Assembly: GCA_934045075.1 (NCBI GenBank)
Contig: OW203751.1
Coordinates: 8,999,321 to 9,063,320, forward strand
Source of the DNA: Yponomeuta sedellus
Lineage: Eukaryota; Arthropoda; Insecta; Lepidoptera; Yponomeutidae
Direction of reading: 5' to 3'
Length of the DNA: 64,000 nt
The translations under genes and the position numbers were made by a program. Numbering within the stretch: position 1 is the first letter of the stretch; every line of letters begins with the position of its first letter. This document shows, piece by piece, positions 1-10,300 of the stretch. The notes below the pieces were generated by a model. The model saw only the letters and a program-made list of their open reading frames with translations. It was not told where the DNA came from and made no database searches.

Positions 1-313
1 CACCTGTTGTTTAGTTAAGTAATAACAGGCGCGGTCAGGTGCAGGATGGGTGACTACCGCTAGTGGCATTTTTCCGAGCGCTTTCATGCTTCGCAAGGCA
101 AGTTAAGCCGTTGGTGCCGGCTGACCTGTATGGCAGTCGTTAAGCCTGTTTCAGGCGTTTTGGGCGGTATCATAACTTTTGTCAGTAAGGCCCGCCACTG
201 TCTTACAATCCTCCACCAACCCGGACTTGGCACCCGTGGTGGAGTATGGCTTAACCTTCCTGCGATGCAGGAAGAGACCCGTGCCCTAGCAGTGGGGACA
301 CACAAAGAGTTGA
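1..313 (+). mobile_element. 5S rRNA-derived SINE, subfamily A (cut by window edge)
   Basis: The first 60 bases carry 5S-like internal-promoter sequence (TTAAG..., GGCGCGGTCAGG, GGATGGGTGAC) followed by the non-5S body seen in about 15 other copies in this window, ending near the motif CAGTGGGGACA. The 5' end is outside the window. The open frames over it are repeat-derived and recur in other copies. Confidence 0.75.
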
Positions 314-319
314 TGTCAT

Positions 320-880
320 TTGTAGATCTGTAGTAAGTGCTATTTATTGTCCATTTTGAGTGCTATTTATTGTCTATATTGCAGGAAGAAACCCGTGCGC
401 CAGCAGTAGGACATACAACGGTTGATATTAAATTGAAATCTATTATGATAAGCAACCGAATTGGTAACTTCATAGAACGTCACTAAATCGAACTGTCAAA
501 AAATCAAGTAAATTGTTGGACGGTTTATTTAACGTTTACAGTTTTAATTATCTTACAGCTTTAGCCATATTTAAAACATAAAATAATGTACTTATTTATT
601 TTCTTATACACACAATAAAAAAAACGTTGCCAACCTATCTTAAATTACCACAGATTGGCTGAACGAGCCTTGAAACGAGCGTGTGGTTTGCGAGTTCTAA
701 TTACGTTTGAATTTTGAAAATATTTTGAAACTTCTCAGCCACTTATGTCTCGAGTGGCGTGTCTACACGAACACACTGACCTGCCGTAGCCGCGCGTAAT
801 GTAAACGGGCTATTACGACACGATTTGTTGAAAATTGTAATTGTTAAAAGACACAAGAGTTGTAAGAGATGTAATTTTTG
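320..880. other. AT-rich sequence, no gene seen
   Basis: No splice-bounded coding segment or known repeat signature was recognised, apart from a short echo of the 5S-SINE tail (GCAGGAAGAAACCCGTG) near 383-412. Confidence 0.4.
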
Positions 881-926
881 AATGTCAAAAGAGGTGTATT
901 GGCCCTAATACACCTCTTTTGACATT
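881..926. repeat. Perfect 20-bp hairpin with 6-nt loop
   Basis: The arm AATGTCAAAAGAGGTGTATT is followed by the loop GGCCCT and then the exact reverse complement. It abuts a decayed LINE fragment that starts about 20 bases downstream. It could be a fold-back insertion remnant or a small hairpin RNA; the sequence alone does not decide. Confidence 0.75.
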
Positions 927-944
927 TAAATTAAAATGTTTGGA

Positions 945-1285
945 CTAAAAATGATGTATCCTTCCAACCATATTTTATTGGGTATAGACTTTTGACATTA
1001 CCTTCTCTCTACATCTATGAATCAGCTGTCTTTGTAAAGTCTCATCCGGAACTATTTGAACGGGTGGCAGACAATAGTCACCGTAGCGTGACCACACTAG
1101 GCTAAAGTTACGTACCGCCAAAACTACGCTTATGAATTAAAGCATTTTTTTCATAACGCCAAAAATGTATAATCATATTCCAAAGTATCCAAAATCACTA
1201 AACTTCATTGAATTCAAACGACGTCTGTACAACGTTTTATGCGATGAATGCTACTATAATATAGAAGATTTTTTCTCGAAATAAT
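945..1285 (+). pseudogene. Decayed LINE reverse-transcriptase C-terminal fragment
   Basis: One frame reads LPSLYIYESAVFVKSHPELF, then a stop. After a frameshift it reads MYNHIPKYPKSL and NFIEFKRRLYNVL. This matches the C-terminal layout of the LINE at 54663-55352 ([20 protein letters not shown], then [10 protein letters not shown]). It is a broken copy with several stops and no RT core. Confidence 0.65.
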
Positions 1286-1375
1286 TTTAATTCACCATTT
1301 TTTTTTCATTAGTATGACAATATCTTTTGCATCTACTCAATGAGATGATTTATACAGCGTCCAGTGGTATCTTCA

Positions 1376-1712
1376 CTCACACTAGATGGGTGAAGGGACC
1401 ACTCCGACGCTGTAGTGCCTGGGACATGGTTTTATAGATGGTGTAGGCTTGCCCAGCACCTATACATCCCTGACAGTTTAGTCGGCCTAGCCCACAGGAA
1501 AGATTAGTCAATACGTGCGGAGCCAACCAAGCCGCGGGTTTCCTCACGATGTTTTCCTTCACCGTTAGCGTGTGGTATTGCGAGTACAAATTCGCAAATG
1601 TACGTAACTTTGAAATTAAACAAAGTCGTTGGTACATGCCCGCACTCGGGATCGAACCTGGGGCTCTAGCTTGCCAGTCTATGGTTCTACCCACTGAGCT
1701 ACCACCGCTTTT
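1376..1712 (-). mobile_element. tRNA-derived SINE (type 5), near full length
   Basis: On the minus strand the head has box A (TAGCTCAGTGG) and box B (GGTTCGATCCC) about 35 bases apart. It continues into a body that recurs at 27970-28205 and, for its end, at 58312-58390 and 40993-41040. Intact pol III boxes plus a shared non-tRNA body indicate a SINE rather than a functional tRNA. Confidence 0.7.
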
Positions 1713-2059
1713 ACAATGACAATATCACTTATCAACTTATACACTACCTAGGTACTTTGAATAGTAAATGACATTGTAATACTTTCCATTATTTTGACAT
1801 ATTTTATTTATAGAATTAAGAAAACTAATATTTGTACGCCGCGAGGCAAAATATGGCGGACATTTTTTTTTTATCTTAACCACCTGCATGTAAACACCCT
1901 TAATTGACAATTAAAGGCATTTTATTGTATTGTATTGTAAGGGTTACATTTATTTGGTGCAAACTTAAACATTCATAGATTTAAATAAAAAAAAAAAGCA
2001 CACAAACACAAGACACGATACGTTGTCGTAATGATTATACTATTTTTATTTTTCATACT

Positions 2060-2350
2060 CCACCGCAAGGGTCAAGTCCGGGTTGGTGGAGGTTTGTAAG
2101 ACAGTGGCGGGCCTTACTGTCAGAAGTTATCAAGCCGCCCATAAGGCCTCTGACATGGCTTAACGACTGCCATTATATGACAGCCAGCACCAACGGCTTA
2201 ACGTGCCTTGCGAAGCGCGGAAGCGCTCGGAAAAAGGCCACTAGCGGTAGTCACGGGACGGTCACCCATATTGTACCTGACCGCGCCTGTTGTTGCTTAA
2301 CCAAGTGATTGATTCCAATTACTCGGTTCGCCTAGACCACGACCGCTTCA
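2060..2350 (-). mobile_element. 5S rRNA-derived SINE, subfamily A
   Basis: Antisense copy: reading the minus strand, the 5S-like head (TTAAGCAACAACAGGCGCGG) lies at the 2350 side and the body runs down to about 2060. Only the last tens of bases of the consensus 3' end are missing. Confidence 0.75.
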
Positions 2351-2351
2351 T

Positions 2352-2492
2352 TATTCCGATGTAAAAACCTAACTGCAAAATAGGTACGAGTACCTGCAGT
2401 GATGTAAATTACTTCAGCCAGATATCGCTGCCTGTAAGTTATACAGAGAGTATTGTAAAGAGTTTCGAAATTTCACTGATAGGTTTTCAATA
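2352..2492 (+). mobile_element. Leader segment of the tRNA fold-back SINE
   Basis: Contains the recurring leader (GTAAAAACCTAACTGCAAA, TTACTTCAGCCAGATATCGC, TTCGAAATTTCACTGAT) that precedes the tRNA-like module in longer copies such as 21745-21990, but stops before the tRNA part. Confidence 0.6.
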
Positions 2493-2790
2493 AGGTTTTG
2501 TTTTCTTCACGCAAATAACTCGTCAACTTCAAATGTCAAGTACCAATCTACTCTACCGCGAAGCTTGCTCAACTTTGAGTACAACTCGTAAAACCAAACC
2601 AGCATTATTAGGATTGGGCTGTAACTTGGCAACCGCAACACTTCAAACATGTTACTCAATACATTTGTACGTCTCTGTTAACTCATGTTAATTATACGCC
2701 ACCGTCGAAAAGGGCTGGCTGGAATGCCGGCACGAAGAAGCTTAGGAAAGGATGTGATAATAATAATAACATCCATACACCCAATCACTT

Positions 2791-3158
2791 GAATCGCTGG
2801 CAGCCCCGGCTGCCTGAGTGATCTTAAACGATCACGAAGGTTAAGCAACACAGGGCGCGTTCAGTGCATGGATGGGTGACCGTCTATGGCTAATGCTAGT
2901 AGCATTTTTCCTAGCGGTTCCGTGCTTCGCAAGGCGCTTTAAGCAGTTGATGCCGGCTGCCGTCGATAGATGGCAGTCGTTAAGCCAAGTCTGAGGCCTT
3001 AGGGCGGCTTGAAAACTTCTGACAGTAAGACCAGCCACTAGTCTTACAAGCCTCCACCAATCAGGACTTGGCGCTCGTGGTGGAGTATGGCCTATACCTT
3101 CATCAGGGAAGAGACCCGTGCCCCTCGGTGGGGACATAATGGGTTGTTGATGCTAATG
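2791..3158 (+). mobile_element. 5S rRNA-derived SINE, subfamily B, full length with target-site duplication
   Basis: The head (CGATCACGAAGGTTAAGC, GGATGGGTGACCG) matches the 5S rRNA internal promoter region. The copy is flanked by identical 12-bp direct repeats ACCCAATCACTT at 2779-2790 and 3159-3170. It ends in a short GATG-rich tail. The duplication supports retrotransposition of the whole 368-bp unit. Confidence 0.85.
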
Positions 3159-3175
3159 ACCCAATCACTTAACCA

Positions 3176-4771
3176 GAGTGCTTAGTGCGAGTTTTTTAAC
3201 TACTCGATCGCGTTAACTTAAACTCATATTTCTATGGCATCGAGGAAGCGCCACCTAGCGACAAGTATGGAAATTAAAATTGCTGATTGCAAGTTGTTAT
3301 GGTTTACGTTGAGAAGTGAACACGTTTACCAGCCAAAATACGAATAAACGCGAGTGCGAGTTGTACTGTGACAGCGTTTTGCCAGTTCGAACGGTTAACT
3401 TACTAATACTCACTACTCAATGCTCTATTAACACATATTACCTACGTAGCAACACCACTCAAACGCCAAAACATTACAGGTTTATAAATAATTAATCGCA
3501 AACAGCACCATACCGGTCTCGCGAAATTTTAGCTCAAAAACTTTACATTTTTAGATCGAAAGGAGGTGATTTGTCTAGGTGGCATAAATCACTTTACTTG
3601 CAGGTACGTTAAATTTCCTAAATCTATGTGAGTTTAATCAGTATTAGTGATAATTATATTATATTTGCCCAAAAACCAGTTGCTAGTAAATTATGTTAAA
3701 ATTCGGGGTGAATGGAAGCGGTAGAGGGGGCAATGGAACTGTAGAAAGGGGGCAATAGGAACACATATGGGGTGAATAAAAACGAATAAGGGTTGGAAAG
3801 AAACTCATCAGGGGTCATTAGAATTTTTAAATTAGGGCTGTCACATTGGATTACATAATGTTTATAGCTACCTACATACCTACATTTTATTTTAACCCAA
3901 AAGATTGTAGATATTTGTTTTATCCTGCATTAAAAATAGATCTTTGTTCTCTTGGTTTAGTGCACATTACTCGTATTTTTTACAGGTATCATAAGATTAG
4001 TATCATCATGTAACGTGACTACAAACTGGACCCCACGAAGAACCGTTACAAGAAATATGATAAAGACGTCTTAAAAATTGCAGTGGAAAATCTTTTATCT
4101 AACCCAAACGCTAAGCTAAATGAAGTCTTAAAAGAATTTAACATCCATAAATCAGTGCTTTACAGGCATAAGACGAAAGACATGAAACCACAAGGTAGTC
4201 AAACTGCATTGACACAAGAGACTGAGCTTCATTTGATGGCAAACATAGTGTTGATTTGTTTTTAATGCAATAATTCATATTAATTATTCGTGTTCACTTC
4301 CCAAAAAATACAATGTTTTATAAAAGTAAAAGTATGATTATGTTTTATTCAATTATGTTTAACAAATCAGAGAACAAAAACAACAATCAGGTAGGAACAC
4401 ATAATTTGAACGATTGACTGCGAGCGAAGTCGCGGGTTTACTAGGCAGTAAAAACAATAAATAATTTTGTGACAGCCCTAGCATTTTTGTCTTTTCCCTC
4501 CACACTCGTTTTTATTGACCCCAACTGCCGGGTGAATAGAAATTCGCTACATTTTTGCATGTTTACTTAAAACAGTCCTATGTTTCAATTAATAACTGTG
4601 TTAAACTGGGTTATGAAGTGTCCGGACATAATAATATTCCATAAAGTGATGTAAGTGCATAGAAAAAACATCCATAAATGTATCCTAAAGATCAAAAAAC
4701 TTTCTATTCACCCCATTTTACGGTAGTAAAGAGTTATTCGATTTGGTCTGTCAAACTCGCATTAAGCACTC
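3176..4771. mobile_element. TIR element (long copy of a MITE family) with ~1.29 kb of extra internal sequence
   Basis: The ends are inverted: GAGTGCTTAGTGCGAGTTT at 3176 and the near-complement of it ending at 4771. The terminal parts match the 307-bp copy at 19230-19536, but this copy carries about 1288 bp (roughly 3433-4720) absent there. The extra part has its own inverted ends (GGGGTGAATGGAA near 3704; complement of GGGGTGAATAGAA near 4703-4714) and includes a psq-like coding remnant, so it is either a nested element or the longer parent of the MITE. Confidence 0.65.
4014..4265 (+). pseudogene. psq/CENP-B-type helix-turn-helix fragment (pogo-like transposase N-terminus)
   Basis: The open stretch reads NRYKKYDKDVLKIAVENLL, then NEVLKEFNIHKSVLYRHK, then GSQTALTQETE. 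This is the layout of the psq-type HTH found in pogo/Tigger transposases and jerky-like proteins: YKKYD lead, a basic HTH with S-LYRH, and a following GGQ.AL-like segment. It is closed by a stop immediately upstream and another at 4263. No catalytic DDE domain follows, so it is a truncated remnant inside a TIR element. Confidence 0.55.
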
Positions 4772-5283
4772 GGGCCTTAAAGTCTAATACTTATATAGCT
4801 TTTCAATAGAATGGTATAAGCAAGACAGTTTTTTTCATTTGCCTCGATTTGGTAGTCTACAAAACAATAGCAGTACTATGTCAATCCAGGGGACGATTCG
4901 CGCAAATAAAATCGGTATCTCTCGCGAAGAAGATCGAATCGCGAGAAGCGCCGAGTTAAGTAGCACGGGTTACACCATAACAATACGATTTATAACTAGA
5001 CTAAGTGTAAATGAAACGACCATTACTGGACTAATATCTATTGAACAACTCTATTATTTTTTTAAATGACGTCACTGGTTATTAGAGAAACAAAGGTCAA
5101 GCCAATTCTTGGGTCCTCGGATCGCTATATTTACCTGTGACGTCATTCTAGATTCGACCATCCTGGCCGTTTTCGATAAAATTGCCATAGCTACAAAATT
5201 ATCAAGTTTCATCCTGTTTTCTTGCAGAAATGATCCATTCTTTTAGTTTTAGTTATGATCCATAATTCATACATTTTACATTT

Positions 5284-5420
5284 TACTGCTGCTCCGACTC
5301 TCCAAGGCTTGCTGGAAGAAATCTCTTACAGAGATAAGCTCGCCTTTGTACATGTTATTTCTTATGTAATGTCCTGTTTAATGTTTCGTGTGCAATGAAG
5401 TATAATAACGTATAATAACA
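5284..5420 (+). mobile_element. LINE 3' end (CR1/Jockey-like tail)
   Basis: Contains CTGGAAGAAATCTCTTACAG and AGATAAGCTCGCCTTTGTAC, followed by TGTGCAATGAAG. This 3' UTR pattern also appears at 58165-58310 and, antisense, at 18745-18870, 14626-14675 and 46555-46640. Confidence 0.6.
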
Positions 5421-5569
5421 TACATATGTACATAGCTATCAACCCTGTTATGTCCCCACTGCTGGGGCACGGGTCAATCAATTGCGTTGAAGAGTATTTA
5501 TTTTAGGTTTCAAGAAAATTAGACAACATTCTTTACACCTTCCATACAAATTTTGGCAACCTTTTCGCC

Positions 5570-5740
5570 CCCCCAAGGGTTGAATCTCAAAAAATCTCAT
5601 TCCTTGCCTACATTATACAAGACCCTCTGTGCAAAATTTCAGCTTCCTAGGTCCAACGGCTTGGGCTGGGCGTTGATGATTGAGTCAGTCAGTCAGGACG
5701 TAGAATTTTATTTTTATATAGATAGATAGATAGATAGTGT
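5570..5740 (+). repeat. Dispersed repeat with GATA-type tail
   Basis: A region containing AATTTCAGCTTCCTAGGTCC, TGAGTCAGTCAGTCAGGACG and ending in (GATA)n resembles common insect LINE 3' ends. No coding sequence is present and the class was not determined. Confidence 0.35.
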
Positions 5741-6036
5741 GATGTGATTGAAGTCTTTTCTACGCCTTTTTCGCGCCTCTTCTGTGTGGCCGCTGCTAAG
5801 GCCGCCCGTCTTTAAATATTGAGTAACGAACTGAAAACTGGGCCATTAAAAAAGTCCGCAAATGATAATCACCCACAATTTGAGGTTGAAAGCAAAACTC
5901 GTCCACCTAGATAGACTGCGAGTGTTTGCCGAAATATTTATGCATAGCTGTTACCTAACCTACGCTTTGGAAGATGAAATTGTTACTTAAACATTGCTAA
6001 GAAGACGAAACAGACACGCAGAACATACATCCACTT

Positions 6037-6383
6037 TTAAAAACCTATTTAGAGGCTAAAAATTCCACCCATAGAACCCGCGACCTCTGGCTAACCGTGC
6101 CAACGCTCTTCCAGCTGAGCCAATGGGCGACTCACCGGCAAACAGAGAGTATTGTAAAGAGGTTCGAAATTTCACTGATGCCGGTGAGTCGCCCATTGCC
6201 TCAGTTGGGAGAGCGCTGGCACGGTTAGCCAGAGGTCGCGGGTTCGTGTCCCGCCATGTGTGAAATTTTCAGCCTCTAAATAGGTTTTTGAACTAAAACT
6301 TTCGTAAGCACAACACATTAAAATTCTAAATAGGTTTTTATAATGTTCATTAGTACGGGTTAGTGCATTAACAAAAATATATA
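6037..6383 (+). mobile_element. Fold-back tRNA SINE with target-site duplication
   Basis: An antisense tRNA-like half (6041-6125) faces a sense half (about 6184-6260) across a leader. The copy ends in the family's 3' tail, with ...GTTAGTGCATTAACAAAAAT near 6370. Identical 12-bp repeats ATACATCCACTT lie at 6025-6036 and 6384-6395. An extra copy of the TAGGTTTTT end and some divergence are present inside. Confidence 0.75.
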
Positions 6384-6458
6384 ATACATCCACTTCTTTC
6401 AATTAAGTTAGAATAACGAGAGTACCTATTTAAATAACTCAGAGTCACGTCAGAGTCC

Positions 6459-6580
6459 TTATGGGCGGCTTGATAACTTCTGACAGTAAGGCCCGCCACT
6501 GCTCACAATCCTCCACCAACCCGGACTTGGCCCCCGTGGTGGAGTATGGCCTAACCTTCCTCGACGCAGGAAAAGACCTG
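6459..6580 (+). mobile_element. 5S-SINE A, body/tail fragment
   Basis: Matches the 3' half of subfamily A (TTATGGGCGGCTTGATAACT, TCCTCCACCAACCCGGACTT), ending in a degraded tail. The 5S head is missing. Confidence 0.65.
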
Positions 6581-6657
6581 TGCAACAGCAACAACAACGG
6601 GCATGATAGAAATTACATACGGCGAGATGTTAAAATACAATACAATATGTACTTACA

Positions 6658-6884
6658 CTATTTTTTATTTTTAATGCACTAACCCGTGCTAAGGAACAAA
6701 TTTAAAAACCTATTTAGAGGCTAAAAATTTCACCCATGCCGGGATTCGAACCCGCAACCTCTGGCTATCCGTACCAGCGCTCTACCAATTGAGCTCAATT
6801 GGTAGAGCGCTGGTACGGATAGCCAGAGGTTGCGGGTTCGAATCCCGGCATGGGTGAAATTTTTAGCCTCTAAATAGGTTTTTA
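6658..6884 (-). mobile_element. Fold-back tRNA SINE; includes a perfect 188-bp palindrome
   Basis: 6700-6887 is an exact palindrome with 94-bp arms centred on GAGCTC, made of two head-to-head tRNA-like modules, each with box A and box B. On the minus strand it is followed by the A-rich tail (6658-6699). Identical 14-bp repeats AATATGTACTTACA lie at 6644-6657 and 6885-6898. The exact arms suggest a recent event. Confidence 0.85.
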
Positions 6885-7016
6885 AATATGTACTTACATT
6901 TCTACAGTATAATATCCTGACCGGACTCCGGTCAGGAATTCCTGCTGTAAACTGGTCAAACTATTTGCCAGTGGAATTGAAAATACTTAGAGGTTTGCCA
7001 GTGGAATTGACTTCCT

Positions 7017-7118
7017 CGGAAGCACGGAAGTCCTCGGAAAAAATGCCTGACCGCGCCTGTTGTTGGTTGACCCGAGTGATTGATTCCAATCACTCGGCTC
7101 CATTAGACCACAAGCGCT
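7017..7118 (-). mobile_element. 5S-SINE A, head fragment with internal deletion
   Basis: Antisense 5S-like head (the complement of AACAACAGGCGCGGTCAGG near 7045-7063) joined to a short piece of the body. It ends about 100 bp before the first visible exon of gene 1. Confidence 0.6.
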
Positions 7119-7222
7119 TCAATGGAATCAATATATCCTATTTTCACACTCAAATATCGCGTTTGCCTAGAAGACTTTGGCAGGTGATAACGTATCTCAT
7201 GCCCTTCCATTCCTTCCACCAG

Positions 7223-7389
7223 CTCTTCGAGCAAGTGCGGAACCTCCGCGGAGGCGTGGGGCCCCTCCTGGCGAAGATGAGGACGGTGGCCGGCGACTGT
7301 CAGCTGCCAGACCTCGGCATGAGCGACGAGGACCGTCAGAGCCTGACTGAAACCGTGGACATCATCATACACGCCGCTGCTACCATCAG
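7223..7389 (+). CDS. FAR gene 1, first visible exon
   Basis: The acceptor follows a pyrimidine tract ending TTCCACCAG; the donor is CAG/GTATTA. It encodes LFEQVRNLRG through HAAATI, covering the end of the Rossmann-fold region (GD and HAAA motifs). It starts in phase 0 and ends two bases into an Arg codon. Confidence 0.88.
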
Positions 7390-10300
7390 GTATTAGTTAG
7401 ACCTGAGATTTCCGCATTTAGTCTCATAGTTGGGTCATAGTGCGTAGCAAGCGCCGAGGTACTTTAACACTTCAGATACTAGGGTTTCCTTACGATGTCT
7501 TCCCTTAACAAGTAGGTTAGTAGTTTGTAGTTGTAGTTTCACCCAATGTGTCGTTTCCCCCAAAACAACATAATAATTATTTGGACGTACAGTCTGTTAG
7601 CTTTTAGAATAGTCTAATTCGTCTAATAGTCGGATAGAATTGGATAATTATATTCGTGTAATGGAAATATCGGAACTAATATTAATTTCGAAATCGAAAC
7701 TAATATGACACTTAATTTCGAAATCAGAACTCGATCATCAGTACGAAAATCGGCGAAAATTGGCGAAAACCGAAGCCTACTCTAGAGCCCGAGGTATAAT
7801 CTAAAAGCTAACAGACTATACCTCGGCTACTATCGGATATATTCTGTAGTGGAAATATCGGAACTAATATGATACTAAATTAAATAAACTTAGTAAGAAA
7901 AGTTTTATACAGAGCAAGAAGTAGTATTAAACTCGTGTGCTTTCGGCGAAAACCGAAGCCTATTCTAGAGCCCGAGGTATATTTTAAAGTTAACAGACTG
8001 TACCCTCATGATTATACTATTTTTATTTTTAATATTTTGAGCGCTGGCACGGATAGCCAGAGGTCGCGGGTTCGAATCCCGGCATGGGTGGAATTTTTAG
8101 TCTCTAAATAGGTTTTTAAGACTGTACCCTATTCACAGAAATATCAGCCCTTTCCAAGAAAATTCAGAAATCATTACCGAAACGCTTAAACTCAATCAGC
8201 AGTCGGTGTAGACAGCACAACTTATGAAAACCAGTGGATACTAGTCGCAACCAATTCAGAGCAATCTTTAGGGGTGGGTAGCGTCAGCAAAATCAATTGT
8301 ATTAACAAATTTGTATTATTAATATTGGATAAATTATTATATACATACGACCTTACTATTAAAGGTTATGAGCTGTGTATACAGCCGTTTTGCCAGGTCT
8401 GAAAAACTGGTTATTTGTACGCTAAACTCGATTAAACCAGTTTAAATTGATATACGTCAAATAGTTATTAACTTATTTATTAGTGAGGCCGATAAAGTAT
8501 TATCGACATTATTTAAATTGCGACATACCGAGCCGCGCACTGGGACACTCGTGAGATATTCTCAGGTACTGACGGAAAACCAGTTTAGCTGAATTTCGTA
8601 GGCATTTCGCTGAGGGCTCACACTTTCAGCAAAATGCTGAGTCAGCTGCCTTTTGCAGCAACGGAAACACACCGCGACAAAACTGCTTAAATTTTCTTTA
8701 CTACCTTACCCTTTGATTGTTCTCCGATAAGTCTGTTTCGTATTTGTTAGATGTTTTGTGTATGTGACTGCTCATGCAATAAATGTTTCTCTTTATTTCT
8801 TTCTTTTCTAAGAACCTATTTATTCTTTAAAAACCTATTTAGAGGCTAAAGAGGCTATTTATTCTTTCTTTTTCTTTTTTTTTAGCAACCCGCGGCCCTG
8901 ATGTACATTGTATTATGAAAAGGATAGATGCGTTTGAAAATGACGGCCTCGGTGGCGCAGCGGTTTGGCACGCTGACTGTAAAACCGAAGGTCTCGGGTT
9001 CGATCCCCGGCCGGTCAAACTGGGAAACGAACTTTTCTGGTTTGTCTCGGGTCTTGGATGTTATGTATTTATTGTATTAAATCTATCGTTGAGTTAGCAC
9101 CTATAACACAAGTCATTTAGTTGTACTTAGTATAGGGCTAACGAGATCTGTGTAATATATCCATGAAAAAAAATGTGTTGCTGGCAGAGAATGCTTCGTG
9201 TATCTTGAATAGTTGCTATAGCCCTAATAGCCATAATAGCCCTGTCTCATTCCAGATTCGACGAGGAACTCAAGAAGGCGGTCCTCCTGAACGTCAGGGG
9301 CACAAAACTGATGGTGGAGCTTGGAAAGCAGTGCAAGAAGCTGCAGGTACTTCTTTACGTAAGGAAATCATCATGAATACATGCTGATTTTCCTAGTCAT
9401 TTGTACAAGTGGCTTCGGCAAGCTGAAGACAGGGCGCTATGGCGCTCACCAGGGGAGGGCTATGCCCAGCAGTGGGTTAGTACAGCCTGACGACGAAGAC
9501 AAGTGGCTTCAATCTGGGTATATTTCTATGTTTGTGACGTCCTTGCCTGGTTACCATAGTTCAGGGTATCCTAGTTTAGGACCAGCACTTGGTTATGTAA
9601 CTTTTAACGTAACCATCTGTGTGTGAAAGTGGAATGTCTTCTTATCCCTGCATAGTTAAGAGGCGTAATATATATCTCACATAGTTAAAACTGCATTTCA
9701 GAGTGATATCTTATACATGACGGTGATATTGAGACACATGATTGCACGCCAAAGTTCAGTAGATATTTCGTATTTGCACCTGGGTCTATACGTTAAAAGT
9801 AGCATAATCAAGGCGATTGACAAGTCATTGTGTTGTATGGGCGTCAGTTTTATTATAAGAAAGAGCGGGTGATCGTGCTCTTCCGCTATAAAGGGAAATT
9901 TTCTGCCGGGCAGATCGTATGCCTGGGGACGGCCAGTCCAACTGTTGTAAGTTGGTCGTTATCATTGAAACACTTTGATTGCGCGATGCAGGATTGTTTT
10001 TTAATTTTATTTTATTTATTAAGGCACACCAACATCACAAACACACTATTAGTAAAACCTTAAATCAATAACAGAGGGCTGGCGTTTGTGCCAAACGACA
10101 TTTCATTTTATTAGCATACGTATTTTATTGTCTTAAAGGAAACTAGATACAAAATAAAACGACCCATATTTTTTTATTTTATGAAACACGCACGTTTTCT
10201 TATATTTTATAAATTTTAAAGTTTAAAATATTTTTACCGGAAGTGACGAAACAACGAGGCTCACAATATGTTTTCTATAGCGTAATATCCTAAAAAAACA

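Noticed and set aside
2803..2890. 5S rRNA gene
   Set aside because: Only the internal promoter part resembles 5S; the 3' stem is replaced by SINE body and the unit has target-site duplications.
8007..8118. Classical twin-priming inversion as the cause of the inverted tail
   Set aside because: The inverted segment is the family's 3' tail rather than upstream sequence. Reading the insertion on the minus strand as 5' inverted half plus tail explains it without an inversion event.
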